From an uncultured Eubacteriales bacterium (lineage in GTDB: Bacteria; Bacillota; Clostridia; Oscillospirales; Oscillospiraceae): 51,338 nt of DNA. The stretch is taken from positions 1-51,338 of the forward strand of contig UROG01000012.1 of NCBI GenBank assembly GCA_900549485.1, written 5' to 3'. A program made the translations under genes and the position numbers. Positions 8,101 through 15,722 of this stretch are shown here, piece by piece (within the stretch, counting starts at the first letter, position 1; each line of letters starts with the position of its first letter). Under the pieces are notes generated by a model. It saw only the letters and a program-made list of their open reading frames with translations. It was not told where the DNA came from and did no database searches.

Positions 8101-8865
8101 TGCGGCGGACTTTATCGTGCGCTTCAACTTACGGACAAGTTCAAGTCGTTCGGTATGCTTACAAAGCAGACGGGTTTCCTGTTCTATGTTCCTGCGTGGA
8201 ACACGAGCAAAATCGACCCTGTGACCGGCTTTGTGGATATGCTCAAGCCGAAATATAAATCTATTCCCGATGCCAGAGTTTTTTTCTCAAAATTCAATTA
8301 CATCCGCTATAACGATCAAAAGGATTGGTTTGAATTTTCGTTTGATTACGGCAACTTCACGGATAGAGCGGACGGCACAAAAACGGATTGGACACTGTGT
8401 ACGTACGGAAGTCTACGCTATGCATACAACAAAAGTCTGAATAACGGTCATGGCGGATATGAGAAGTGGAACGTCACCGATAAGCTGAAAGCGCTTTTTT
8501 CGGCAAATGGAATTGAGTATGCGGACGGGAAAGACCTGAAAACAAAAATCACGGCGCAGAATAAGGCGGACTTCTATGCTATACTTGTTAAGTGCCTTCA
8601 GGTTACGCTTGCTATGCGGTACAGCAGCGTCGAGGATGGAAAAGATTTCATACTTTCTCCTGTCGCTGATGAAAACGGTGTTTTTTTCTGCAGCGAGGGA
8701 AGAAATGACGGACTGCCTCAAGACGCAGATGCGAATGGAGCTTATAATATTGCCCGCAAGGGACTATGCGTACTTGAACATATTGACGTCGCTGAAAAGT
8801 ATTCGGATTGGAGCACTAAAATATCAAATAAGGAATGGCTGAACTTTGTTCAGACCCGTGCATGA
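5164..8865 (+). CDS. cas12a: Cas12a (Cpf1), type V-A CRISPR effector nuclease
   Basis: A 1233-residue RNA-guided DNA endonuclease of normal family length. The N-terminal MKDLSTFISQYDVSKTLRFEL is the family opening. REC lobes are followed by the WED/PI region (SGWDVNKETQNLGVLL). RuvC motifs are complete: GIDRGERNLLY with D833, VVMEDLNSGF with E938 and DADANGAYN with D1189. R1152 in LAMRYSS matches the Nuc-domain arginine. Pre-crRNA processing residues are H760, K768/R769 and K786 by alignment with known Cas12a, so self-processing should be intact. The ATG at 5164 follows AAGGAG with 8-nt spacing; a TTG at 5140 overlaps that site and is unlikely. The gene is visibly more AT-rich than its neighbours, which suggests transfer. 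No array lies nearby. Confidence 0.98.
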   Translation: MKDLSTFISQYDVSKTLRFELIPTPETEKHIREKGILDADEKLAVSYKRMKETMDEFHKDFIDRALSTAQLRHIDEYCALYWADAEEKNSKKYADRLKAASAELRKEIVQCFDADDAFKKIDKKEFIKDELETWINEKHPMLYYDPDFKKFTTYFEGYRKNRMNLYSDEEKVGSVAYRLIGENLPKFLDNIRIYEKVKASKVAGKFSKLCKDMEQYMNGRSLDEMFSARAYPSTLTQTQIDQYNTVIGGRNDGSSKLQGLNEYINLYNQQHPDAKLPIFKMLYKQLLSDRISASWLPEAFDSAQALFDGVEAFAQEVLTDTVLNDLQTVLNELPERDAALIYVRKSSVNDISSRLFGYYSVFNDALDAMGENEKTGYISLARLQSAVDGYIPTLDKDEYESIVSEYAPNCVTACFFDNLHEYIENISDAYEALRPCFGVEHDENYQLSEKERTWLKAYLDGVIALLHFIKPLYIDKDFALEKDEVFYSDFMPLYEKLSQVTKLYDKVRSFASKKPYSTKKIKLNFGCSTLLSGWDVNKETQNLGVLLIKDGNYYLGIMDKANNKLFSDAPECQSEDCYQKVVYKLLQEPYKMLPKVFFSKSRINEFAPSEEIISIRINETFKKGPKFIAADCHKLVDFYKTSISKHPDWRRFEFKFSPTGTYVDINDFYQEVAEQGYKLFFKPVSTAYIDSAVSEGKLYLFRIYNKDFSPSAKGKPNLHTMYWKALFDEKNLADVVYKLSGHGEVFYRSRSIDDEKRVIHPANKPIDKRNSGMSGETSVFDYDIIKDRRYTVDKFQFHVPISLNFKAHGVSNFNEKVCTYLKNNPDVNIIGIDRGERNLLYISMIDRSGRVVKDSRGNYIQYSLNTITGEYKNADGAPVKFSTPYHELLDKKEKNRREARENWGDIESIKELKAGYMSQVVYHISRLMVEYNAIVVMEDLNSGFKNGRKKVEKQVYQNFEKALIEKLNYLVFKDYPVDTCGGLYRALQLTDKFKSFGMLTKQTGFLFYVPAWNTSKIDPVTGFVDMLKPKYKSIPDARVFFSKFNYIRYNDQKDWFEFSFDYGNFTDRADGTKTDWTLCTYGSLRYAYNKSLNNGHGGYEKWNVTDKLKALFSANGIEYADGKDLKTKITAQNKADFYAILVKCLQVTLAMRYSSVEDGKDFILSPVADENGVFFCSEGRNDGLPQDADANGAYNIARKGLCVLEHIDVAEKYSDWSTKISNKEWLNFVQTRA

Positions 8866-8872
8866 ATTCCAT

Positions 8873-9430
8873 ATGGAATATCCGATATTGATAACATGGC
8901 TCAATGATTATGTCTTTTGTCCTTTATCAATTTATTTTCATAATTTGTATGGAGAAAAAAACAGCATCTCATACCAGGACATTAAGCAAATAAACGGGAC
9001 GGAGGCTCATAAGACAATAGACAGCGGAACATACTCTACGAGATCGTCGCTCCTGTGCGGAATAAGCGTGTTTTGTGAAAAATATAATCTAACAGGGAAA
9101 ATTGACATATTTAACATTGCTTCGGGCGAACTATGCGAAAGGAAAAAGCATATAACACAGATATATGACGGATATATTTTCCAATTATACGGGCAGTACT
9201 TCTCACTCAAAGAAATGGGCTTTTCTGTAAAATCCTTAGTTCTCCGCAGTCTTGACAACAACAAATCATATTCTGTCAGCTTACCGGAGAGTGATTTGGA
9301 CATGTTTGGCAAATTTGAAAAAATGATAGATGCTATCAACAATTTCAATTTGGGGGCATTCAAGCAGACTAATCGAAAGAAATGCGAAAAGTGCATTTAT
9401 GAGCCGTTATGCGGCAGTTCAATACTGTGA
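8873..9430 (+). CDS. cas4: Cas4, RecB-like exonuclease of the adaptation module
   Basis: A 185-residue Cas4 that trims prespacers and helps select PAM and orientation. It has the four Cys of the [4Fe-4S] cluster (one in DYVFCPLSIYFH, three in CEKCIYEPLCGS). It also has the PD-(D/E)XK residues His in TEAHKT, Asp in GKIDIF and E-x-K in CERKKH, and the QxxxY-like QLYGQYF. The start is uncertain: ATG 8873, just after the cas12a stop, gives the usual Cas4 N-terminus MEYPILITWLNDY, but no good ribosome site precedes it. A TTG at 8846, overlapping cas12a by 20 bases and preceded by AAGGA, adds nine residues. Translational coupling to cas12a is likely. The order cas12a-cas4-cas1 is standard for type V-A. 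Confidence 0.93.
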   Translation: MEYPILITWLNDYVFCPLSIYFHNLYGEKNSISYQDIKQINGTEAHKTIDSGTYSTRSSLLCGISVFCEKYNLTGKIDIFNIASGELCERKKHITQIYDGYIFQLYGQYFSLKEMGFSVKSLVLRSLDNNKSYSVSLPESDLDMFGKFEKMIDAINNFNLGAFKQTNRKKCEKCIYEPLCGSSIL

Positions 9431-9442
9431 AGAGGGTCTGAA

Positions 9443-10522
9443 ATGATAAGTGCAGGGGATTTTGCGAAAAAACAAATAGTATTTGTGTTTTTCAATCAAG
9501 GTGAAAAGCTGTCATTTTCAAATGATAATTTTGTTGTAAGAGACAGCGACGGTAAAATTAAGTTCCAATGTACCTGTTACCGCCTGTTTTTGGTTTTTGC
9601 AGTAGGTCATGGAAGTATAACAAGCGGCTTGATTCAGCGTTCAAAGAAATTTGGATTTTCTCTTGTAATGATGACGCAGGGATTTCGGCCGTATCAAAGC
9701 ATCGGGTTCTCGCTGGAGGGCAATACAATGCTCCGCAAGGCACAATATGAGTATACATCTCTTGACTTGGCGAGACGGATTACCGAAAACAAAATAAAAA
9801 ACCAGAGGCAAGTGATAATGTCGCTTAGAAATAAAAATGATAAACAGTTTGAAGCGGCAGCGTTTATGGATACATATATTGAACAGCTCAGAAATGCAGA
9901 CAGTTTGAACGAAATAATGGGGATAGAAGGGTGCGCCGCAAAGCTATATTTCCCGAATTATTTTAATAACGTGCTCTGGAAACGAAGAGCACCAAGAAGT
10001 AAAAGCGATATGGTGAATGTGCTGCTCGATATAGGATATGCAATCCTGTTTTCTTTTGTGGATGCAGTATTGAATTGTTATGGATTTGATGTCTACTGTG
10101 GAGTAATGCACCGCAATTTCTATATGCGCAAATCTTTGGTATGCGACATTATTGAACCCTTCAGATGCGTTGTGGATGCGCAGATACGCAAAGCGATAAA
10201 CCTGAAGCAATGCAGAGAAGAAGATTTTATTGTCGAAAGCGGGAGGTACTCCTTGAAATGGGAAAAGAATGCGGAGTATATATCATGGCTTGCAAAGCCG
10301 ATTGTTGAGTATAAGTCTGATATTCATTTGTATATTCAATCTTATTACAGAGCATTTATAAAGCATAAGCTCTCGCGGGTATATTCTCAAATAACCCTAT
10401 TGAATTTCTGCTATTGTGACCAGGGAATACGGATGCCTGCGGGCAAAAAACTCTGCGAGGCTTTTTTCGACAGCATCAGGCAGCGCCGTATTATGCGGCG
10501 CTGCCTTGACTTTTTGCTGTGA
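9443..10522 (+). CDS. cas1: Cas1 integrase with an altered C-terminus
   Basis: A 359-residue spacer integrase. The N-terminal beta domain (residues ~1-85) precedes the catalytic alpha domain. Metal ligands are present: E162 in GIEGCAAKLYF, H223 in GVMHRNFY and D235/E238 in CDIIEPFR. Recognisable Cas1 sequence ends near YYRAFIKHKLSRVYSQITLL (residues ~305-325). The last ~30 codons read through a dispersed intergenic repeat (10434-10463, inverted relative to its copy at 40540) and into the right-hand direct repeat, and stop at 10520-10522. The native 3' end has therefore probably been replaced. The position where cas2 and the array normally follow is empty. The catalytic core looks intact, but adaptation without cas2 is doubtful. 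Confidence 0.93.
   Translation: MISAGDFAKKQIVFVFFNQGEKLSFSNDNFVVRDSDGKIKFQCTCYRLFLVFAVGHGSITSGLIQRSKKFGFSLVMMTQGFRPYQSIGFSLEGNTMLRKAQYEYTSLDLARRITENKIKNQRQVIMSLRNKNDKQFEAAAFMDTYIEQLRNADSLNEIMGIEGCAAKLYFPNYFNNVLWKRRAPRSKSDMVNVLLDIGYAILFSFVDAVLNCYGFDVYCGVMHRNFYMRKSLVCDIIEPFRCVVDAQIRKAINLKQCREEDFIVESGRYSLKWEKNAEYISWLAKPIVEYKSDIHLYIQSYYRAFIKHKLSRVYSQITLLNFCYCDQGIRMPAGKKLCEAFFDSIRQRRIMRRCLDFLL
10434..10463 (-). repeat. Dispersed intergenic element, copy C (inverted), inside the cas1 frame
   Basis: The reverse complement of this 30-base stretch (AAGCCTCGCAGAG... to ...CCCGCAGGCA) is identical to 40540-40569, in an intergenic spacer, and close to 16906-16932. Its presence inside the cas1 3' end marks a recombination junction between transferred cas DNA and host intergenic sequence. 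Confidence 0.85.
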
Positions 10523-10710
10523 ATATTGTATGCTTTATTCAAGCTTTGAACGCTTTCTATGTGAATACTGCACTAAAGTCCGGCTCCGCACAAGAACCGG
10601 ACTTTGTTTTTAATGTGCCTTCTTGATAAAAACGATTTTTCTTCAAAAAAGATCTAGCAAAAAATGTCTCCTTGCGGGCAGCGTGTCACGAACTGTCCGT
10701 TTTATTGGAC
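10478..10710 (+). repeat. Right copy of the ~235-bp direct repeat
   Basis: Counterpart of 4850-5084 in the same orientation. It begins inside the last 15 codons of cas1, so the cas1 stop codon is supplied by the repeat. It ends at TTATTGGAC, after which the two flanks share nothing. It carries both hairpins, which now serve as terminators for the cas operon. Confidence 0.95.
10575..10605 (+). terminator. Hairpin terminator behind the cas operon
   Basis: AAAGTCCGG pairs with CCGGACTTT and a GTTTTTAAT tail follows; located 50 bases after the cas1 stop in the right repeat copy. The rest of 10611-10775 holds no gene that could be recognised. Confidence 0.65.
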
Positions 10711-10775
10711 ACCTGATTTGTTAAACTGTGTACTGCAAAGAAAAAACGGCTTCGGCTGCTAAGGAGGAAATCAAT

Positions 10776-11171
10776 ATGAACGAAAAGTATATTTCAATTA
10801 CCGGCTTCAGGAATTACAGCGGGATACTTCCATTTAAAATCGGATATCTCGTTCGCTGTGAAAAGGAAACGGATAACCCGTATGACAGCGAAGCAATCAG
10901 GTGCACAATGCCGATAATAGGCACAGTGGGTTATGTTGCAAACAGCTGTAATACGGTTGCCGGCGGAACTATGAGCGCCGGGCGGGTGTATGACAAGGTC
11001 GGAAAGAAATTTTATGTGCGTGTCATGTTCACAACTTTTACCAAGATTATCTGCCGTGTAGAAGAGGGTGATCCTGCTGAACTCAAAAAGGAAATACTGA
11101 CGCAGCTTGAAGATGACTGGGACGACGATGATGAAAATATCACGCCGGAAGAGATGTTTCCTGAGAAATAA
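10776..11171 (+). CDS. HIRAN-domain protein
   Basis: A 131-residue protein. Residues ~4-90 fit the HIRAN domain: ITGFRNYSG opens it, VRCEKETDNPYDSEAIRC is the central R/K-E-x-x-NPYD-x-x-A-I core, and IGTVGYVANS is the closing G-Y-V strand. HIRAN domains bind DNA, notably 3' ends, in repair helicases such as HLTF, and also occur alone in bacterial and phage proteins. The C-terminus is strongly acidic (DDWDDDDEN). The ATG at 10776 follows AAGGAGGAAATCAAT; a possible TTG start 16 codons earlier is unsupported. It begins 66 bases beyond the right direct repeat. A role with the cas locus is conceivable only from position. Confidence 0.8.
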   Translation: MNEKYISITGFRNYSGILPFKIGYLVRCEKETDNPYDSEAIRCTMPIIGTVGYVANSCNTVAGGTMSAGRVYDKVGKKFYVRVMFTTFTKIICRVEEGDPAELKKEILTQLEDDWDDDDENITPEEMFPEK

Positions 11172-11357
11172 AGGGATGAGCAAGTGTTGACGGCGGCCTT
11201 TTGATATCATTGCCCATCCTTGATGCGCGGCGGCGGTACGCGCCGATATGACAGCGGATTTTTATTGTCAGCTTCATCCTGAGGTAAAGCCGCGCTATAT
11301 TTATACAAAATGCTTTATGTCAAAAAGGCATAAACGGCAATATGACCGGAGGTTGTT

Positions 11358-12347
11358 ATGGCGAAATCCGCTAATCAGAAGCTGAAGCTTTTGTATTTAA
11401 TGCAGCTCCTTTTGGAAAAGTCCGATGAAAACCATCCTCTGACCGTTCAGCAGATGATAGATGAGCTTGCCTGTAATGATATCAAGGCTGAGCGGAAGAC
11501 GTTATATGACGATGTGGAAGCCCTTCGCCGCTTTGGACTGGATGTTGTTGTCGTCCGCGGGAAGACAACCGGATACTACATCGGCAGCCGGAATTTTGAG
11601 ATTCCGGAGCTTAAACTGCTTGTTGACAGCGTCCAGTCCTCAAAATTTATTACGGAGAAAAAGACGTTTGATCTTATAAAAAAACTTGAAAGTCTGGCCA
11701 GCGTATATGATGCACGGCTGCTGCAGCGTCAGGTATATGTCCGCAACCGCGTAAAGAGCATGAACGAAAGCGTCTATTATAATGTTGATGAAATTTCAAA
11801 CGCCATTACTCAGGATAAGGCTGTTCGCTTCCGATATTTTGATTACACCGTAACCAAGGAACGCAGATTCCGCAAAGACGGTGCATGGTATGAGGTCAGT
11901 CCATTTTCGATGATGTGGGATGACGAAAACTACTATATGCTCGGATATGATACAGCGGCGGAAAAGCTCAAGCATTACCGTGTGGATAAAATGACCGAGA
12001 TATCCGCTCTTGACCGCTCAAGAGACGGAAAGGACGAATTTAAAAAAGTCGGGATGCCGCAATACTTCAAGAGGGTATTCGGCATGTTTACCGGTGATAT
12101 GCATACGGTCAGACTGCAATTTGAAAACCGCCTTGCAAGCCCTGTCATAGACCGCTTCGGAAGAGACATAACAATGCTGGCATCAGATGAAAGCCACTTT
12201 ATCGTGAACGTCGATGTGGCAGTCTCTCCGCGATTTTTTTCATGGTTGTTCGGCTTTGGAACCGAAGTGGAAATTCTGTCGCCGGAGAGTGTTCGGGAAG
12301 AATACAGACAAAGACTTTTGTCATTGTCCGAACTGTATAATTTATAG
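11358..12347 (+). CDS. WYL-domain transcriptional regulator (HTH-WYL)
   Basis: A 329-residue regulator. Residues ~5-75 form an N-terminal winged helix (LTVQQMIDELACNDIKAERKTLYDDVEALRRFG), and residues ~145-230 form a WYL domain with FRYFDYTVTKERRFRKDG, YEVSPFSMMWDDENYYMLGYD and KHYRVDKM. The C-terminal WCX region follows. WYL proteins bind nucleic-acid ligands or nucleotides, and several regulate CRISPR-Cas or other defence genes, but many are unrelated housekeeping regulators. The ATG follows GGAGGTTGTT. It lies about 650 bases beyond the cas locus, in the same direction, behind the HIRAN gene. Confidence 0.9.
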   Translation: MAKSANQKLKLLYLMQLLLEKSDENHPLTVQQMIDELACNDIKAERKTLYDDVEALRRFGLDVVVVRGKTTGYYIGSRNFEIPELKLLVDSVQSSKFITEKKTFDLIKKLESLASVYDARLLQRQVYVRNRVKSMNESVYYNVDEISNAITQDKAVRFRYFDYTVTKERRFRKDGAWYEVSPFSMMWDDENYYMLGYDTAAEKLKHYRVDKMTEISALDRSRDGKDEFKKVGMPQYFKRVFGMFTGDMHTVRLQFENRLASPVIDRFGRDITMLASDESHFIVNVDVAVSPRFFSWLFGFGTEVEILSPESVREEYRQRLLSLSELYNL

Positions 12348-12501
12348 GAACAGGAGCATCGGGGAATGACCAGAGCTATGGCAGAATAGAAAAACCTCAC
12401 GTATATGCCGGAGCTTTTGAAAATATTCGGTGCTTTTGGCTTGACTTTAATGCAGAATGTTGCTATCATCTGACTGCAAAATGTATCAGAGCGCTTACTG
12501 A

Positions 12502-12525
12502 AAAGCCGCCTTCGCGCGGCTTTTT
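12502..12525 (+). terminator. Terminator downstream of the WYL gene
   Basis: AAAGCCGC-CTTC-GCGCGGCTTTTT is a short GC hairpin with a T run, about 150 bases after the WYL stop codon. Confidence 0.7.
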
Positions 12526-12843
12526 GGCAGTATGCCGGTTAGCGACCTCTAACTAAAAATATGATACGGCTGCGGAGCCTCATACGTGCGAAGCACCGTC
12601 AGCCGCGCCGTCCGGAGGTCGCGCCGCTGACGGAGTATTATGCCAAGGCGATGACGCTCAACGCCTGTGAAACGGAAATTTTGCGGCGGCAGCATGAAGG
12701 AGCGGAGAGCGGCTCAGAGAAACTATGAGCGTAGAGTGAGGAAAAAAATACATAAAAATCAGGGACAGAGTTTGTCTGAAAAATATCAGATTTGTGCGAG
12801 TATACAAAATTGCTGAAAAGGATATTTTTTTAACAAATAATGT
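12526..12843. other. Gene-free stretch upstream of the adhE promoter
   Basis: No convincing open reading frame was seen in either strand. It holds an imperfect GC-rich inverted repeat (CCGTCAGC at 12597 with GCTGACGG at ~12627) followed by degraded-looking sequence. A TTAACAA half-site at 12830-12836 could belong to a Rex-type operator for adhE. The stretch may be the remnant of a lost gene. Confidence 0.4.
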
Positions 12844-12872
12844 TTGACAAGCGTTTGACAATAGCATATAAT
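12844..12872 (+). promoter_or_regulatory. Consensus promoter of adhE
   Basis: TTGACA (12844-12849), 17-nt spacer, TATAAT (12867-12872): a perfect sigma-A promoter. A second TTGACA lies 11 bases downstream of the first. The leader to the start codon at 13039 is about 160 nt and contains another TTAACAA (12890-12896). Rex control by NADH/NAD ratio is common for adhE in Clostridia, but only half-sites are visible here. Confidence 0.8.
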
Positions 12873-13038
12873 CCACATAGACAAAAGATTAACAATGAAT
12901 CGGGCAAAACCGAACGGGGCATAACATAAAATGCCGGCGATGCGTCCCGCCTGCCGCATGAAGCGGGGCTTATCCGGAAACGATGTGTTGATCGGACGTC
13001 AAACGTGCGGGAAGTTCCCGTATTCGATGGAGGTTTTT

Positions 13039-15657
13039 ATGAAAAACAAACAGACTCAGTTGGTAGATACGGTCGAGAAAGTCGATGAGCTTATAGAGCG
13101 CGTCAGAAAAGCGCAGCAGATATACGCAACCTACACGCAGGAGCAGGTTGACAAAATATTCTTTGAAGCGGCGATAGCCGCAAATATGAAGCGTATTCCT
13201 CTTGCAAAAATGGCAGTCGAGGAAACCGGCATGGGCATTATGGAGGATAAGACCATAAAGAACCATTTCGCCAGCGAGTATATTTACAACGCTTACCGCG
13301 ATGTAAAGACCTGCGGCGTCATTGAGGATGACAGACAGTTCGGTATCCGCAAGATAGCCGAGCCTGTCGGCCTTATCTGCGCCATAGTCCCGACTACCAA
13401 CCCTACATCCACTGCGATCTTCAAATGCCTTATGGCGCTCAAGACCAGAAACGGCATTATCGTAAGCCCGCACCACAGGGCGAAGAAGTCCACTACGGAA
13501 GCCGCGAGGGTTGTGCTTGAAGCCGCCGTCGCCGCCGGCGCACCCGAGGACATCATCGGCTGGATAGACGTTCCCGCACGCGACCTTACAAGGCGTCTTA
13601 TGGAAAACTCCGACCTTATCCTTGCAACGGGCGGACCGAATATGGTTCACGCGGCATACTCCTCCGGCACTCCCGCCGTCGGCGTCGGCGCGGGCAATAC
13701 CCCCGCCATCATTGACGAATCCGCAGACATCCTTCTTGCCGTCAATTCCATCGTCCATTCCAAGGTGTTTGATAACGGCATGATCTGCGCCTCAGAGCAG
13801 TCGGTTATCGTGCCGGAAGCCATTTACGGGCAGGTCAAGGCGGAGTTTGAAAAGCGCGGCTGCTACTTCCTCAACGATGAGGAGCGTGAGAAGGTCGGCA
13901 AGACCGTAATAGTAAACGGCTCCGTCAACGCCGAGATCGTCGGCAAATCCGCACCGTATATCGCGGCTCTTGCAGGCGTGACCGTCCCCGAAACCACGAA
14001 GATACTCATCGGCGAGGTGGAATCCACCGGACTTGAGGAGCCTTTCTCCCACGAAAAGCTTTCTCCGGTTCTCGGCATGTACAAGGTCGCCAACTTCCGT
14101 GAAGCGGTAGACAAGGCGTATAAGCTTATACAGCTCGGCGGGCGCGGCCATACCTCCGCCGTATACCTCAACACCGTTACTGAGCAGGAAAAGCTCAATT
14201 ACTTCTCCGAGAAGATGAACACCTGCCGTATCCTTGTAAACACTCCCGCCGCACAGGGCGGTCTGGGCGATATATACAACTTCATGCTCACTCCGTCTCT
14301 CACTCTGGGCTGCGGCTCATGGGGCGGCAACGCCGTCAGCGAGAATGTTTCCGTCAAGCAGCTTCTCAATATCAAGACCGTTGCGGAAAGGAGAGAGAAT
14401 ATGCTGTGGTTCCGCTCCCCCGAGAAGGTGTATATCAAGCCCGGCTGCCTGCCCATTGCCCTCAATGAGCTGAAGCATGTCTACAACAAAAAGCGTGCGT
14501 TCATCGTCACCGGACATCATACGTATACAAGCGGCGCACTGAAGCCCGTTACCGATAAGCTCGATGAGCTTGGCATAACCTACACCGTGTTCTTCGGCGT
14601 AACGCCCGACCCCACGCTTGCCTGCGCAAGAGAGGGCGCAGCTCAGATGCAGGCGTTCCACCCCGACGTTATCATTTCCATGGGCGGCGGCTCCGCAATG
14701 GACGCCGGTAAGATAATGTGGGTGCTCTATGAGCATCCCGACGCAGACTTCAACGACATGGCAATGCGCTTCAGCGACATACGCAAGCGTATTTACGAGT
14801 TCCCGCACATGGGCGACAAGGCATATTTCATCGCCATCCCCACCACCGCCGGCACCGGCTCCGAGGTAACGCCCTTTGCCGTCATCACCGATGAAAAGAC
14901 CGGCATAAAATATCCCCTTGCCGACTATGAGCTTATGCCGAAAATGGCAATAATCGACCCCGACCTGCATATGACGGCTCCCAAGGGGCTGACCGCTTCT
15001 TCCGGCATCGACGCCGTTTCCCATGCGCTTGAAGCCTACGCCTCCATGATGGCGACCGATTATTCCGACGGTATGGCGATCTCGGCGCTGAGGATAATTT
15101 TCGAGTACCTGCCCAGAGCCTATGCCAACGGCACTACCGACATGGAAGCCAGAGAAAAGATGGCCAACGCCGCGACAATGGCCGGTATGGCTTTTGCAAA
15201 CGCCTTCCTCGGCGTGTGCCACTCCATGGCGCATAAGCTCGGCGCGTTCCACCATGTACAGCACGGCGTTGCAAATGCGCTTATGCTTGAGGAAGTCCTC
15301 CGCTTCAATGCCGCGACCGCGCCCGTCAGAATGGGTACTTTCCCGCAGTATGATCACCCGCATACCCTTGAAAGATATGCGCAGGTTGCCGACGCGCTCA
15401 ATCTCGGCGGCAAGACCAATGAGGAGAAGCTTGAGAAGCTTATCGAGGCTGTCAACACGCTGAAGGTATCCGTCGGTATCAAGCCGACCATCCGCGACTA
15501 CGTGCCGGATGAGAAAGCGTTCCTTGAGACGCTTGACGAGATGAGCATCAACGCCTTTGACGATCAGTGCACCGGCGCAAATCCCCGCTATCCTCTGGTA
15601 TCGGAGATCAGACAGATGTACCTCAACGCCTACTACGGTACGCACGAAAAAATATAA
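13039..15657 (+). CDS. adhE: Bifunctional acetaldehyde-CoA/alcohol dehydrogenase AdhE
   Basis: An 872-residue fused enzyme of normal AdhE length that reduces acetyl-CoA through acetaldehyde to ethanol using two NADH. Residues ~1-440 are the CoA-acylating aldehyde dehydrogenase, with the catalytic Cys in FDNGMICASEQSV and the ATGGPNMVHAAYSSG nucleotide region. Residues ~455-870 are the iron-dependent alcohol dehydrogenase, with the GGGSAMDAGK loop and metal ligands in GVCHSMAHKLGAFHHVQHG. The ATG at 13039 follows GATGGAGG; the frame is open ~100 bases further upstream, but that part lies in the leader. It is a monocistronic unit under a consensus promoter and serves the redox balance of a fermenting anaerobe. 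Confidence 0.98.
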   Translation: MKNKQTQLVDTVEKVDELIERVRKAQQIYATYTQEQVDKIFFEAAIAANMKRIPLAKMAVEETGMGIMEDKTIKNHFASEYIYNAYRDVKTCGVIEDDRQFGIRKIAEPVGLICAIVPTTNPTSTAIFKCLMALKTRNGIIVSPHHRAKKSTTEAARVVLEAAVAAGAPEDIIGWIDVPARDLTRRLMENSDLILATGGPNMVHAAYSSGTPAVGVGAGNTPAIIDESADILLAVNSIVHSKVFDNGMICASEQSVIVPEAIYGQVKAEFEKRGCYFLNDEEREKVGKTVIVNGSVNAEIVGKSAPYIAALAGVTVPETTKILIGEVESTGLEEPFSHEKLSPVLGMYKVANFREAVDKAYKLIQLGGRGHTSAVYLNTVTEQEKLNYFSEKMNTCRILVNTPAAQGGLGDIYNFMLTPSLTLGCGSWGGNAVSENVSVKQLLNIKTVAERRENMLWFRSPEKVYIKPGCLPIALNELKHVYNKKRAFIVTGHHTYTSGALKPVTDKLDELGITYTVFFGVTPDPTLACAREGAAQMQAFHPDVIISMGGGSAMDAGKIMWVLYEHPDADFNDMAMRFSDIRKRIYEFPHMGDKAYFIAIPTTAGTGSEVTPFAVITDEKTGIKYPLADYELMPKMAIIDPDLHMTAPKGLTASSGIDAVSHALEAYASMMATDYSDGMAISALRIIFEYLPRAYANGTTDMEAREKMANAATMAGMAFANAFLGVCHSMAHKLGAFHHVQHGVANALMLEEVLRFNAATAPVRMGTFPQYDHPHTLERYAQVADALNLGGKTNEEKLEKLIEAVNTLKVSVGIKPTIRDYVPDEKAFLETLDEMSINAFDDQCTGANPRYPLVSEIRQMYLNAYYGTHEKI

Positions 15658-15693
15658 ATCGTCCAAACGGTATTTATTTGTAATTATTTCGGC

Positions 15694-15722
15694 TTGACTA
15701 ACGGCATCTTGTTAACTATAAT
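15694..15722 (+). promoter_or_regulatory. Promoter of the Pro/Thr-rich lipoprotein gene
   Basis: TTGACT (15694-15699), 17-nt spacer and TATAAT (15717-15722), about 80 bases before the start codon. The -10 box is exactly the centre of a large palindrome. Confidence 0.8.

Noticed and set aside
10523..10775. Possible remnant of cas2 after cas1
   Set aside because: No frame in this stretch shows Cas2 features; almost all of it is the right copy of the direct repeat.
12661..12738. Short frame beginning MTLNACETEIL upstream of adhE
   Set aside because: About 25 codons, no ribosome-binding site, no similarity recognised; more likely degraded sequence.
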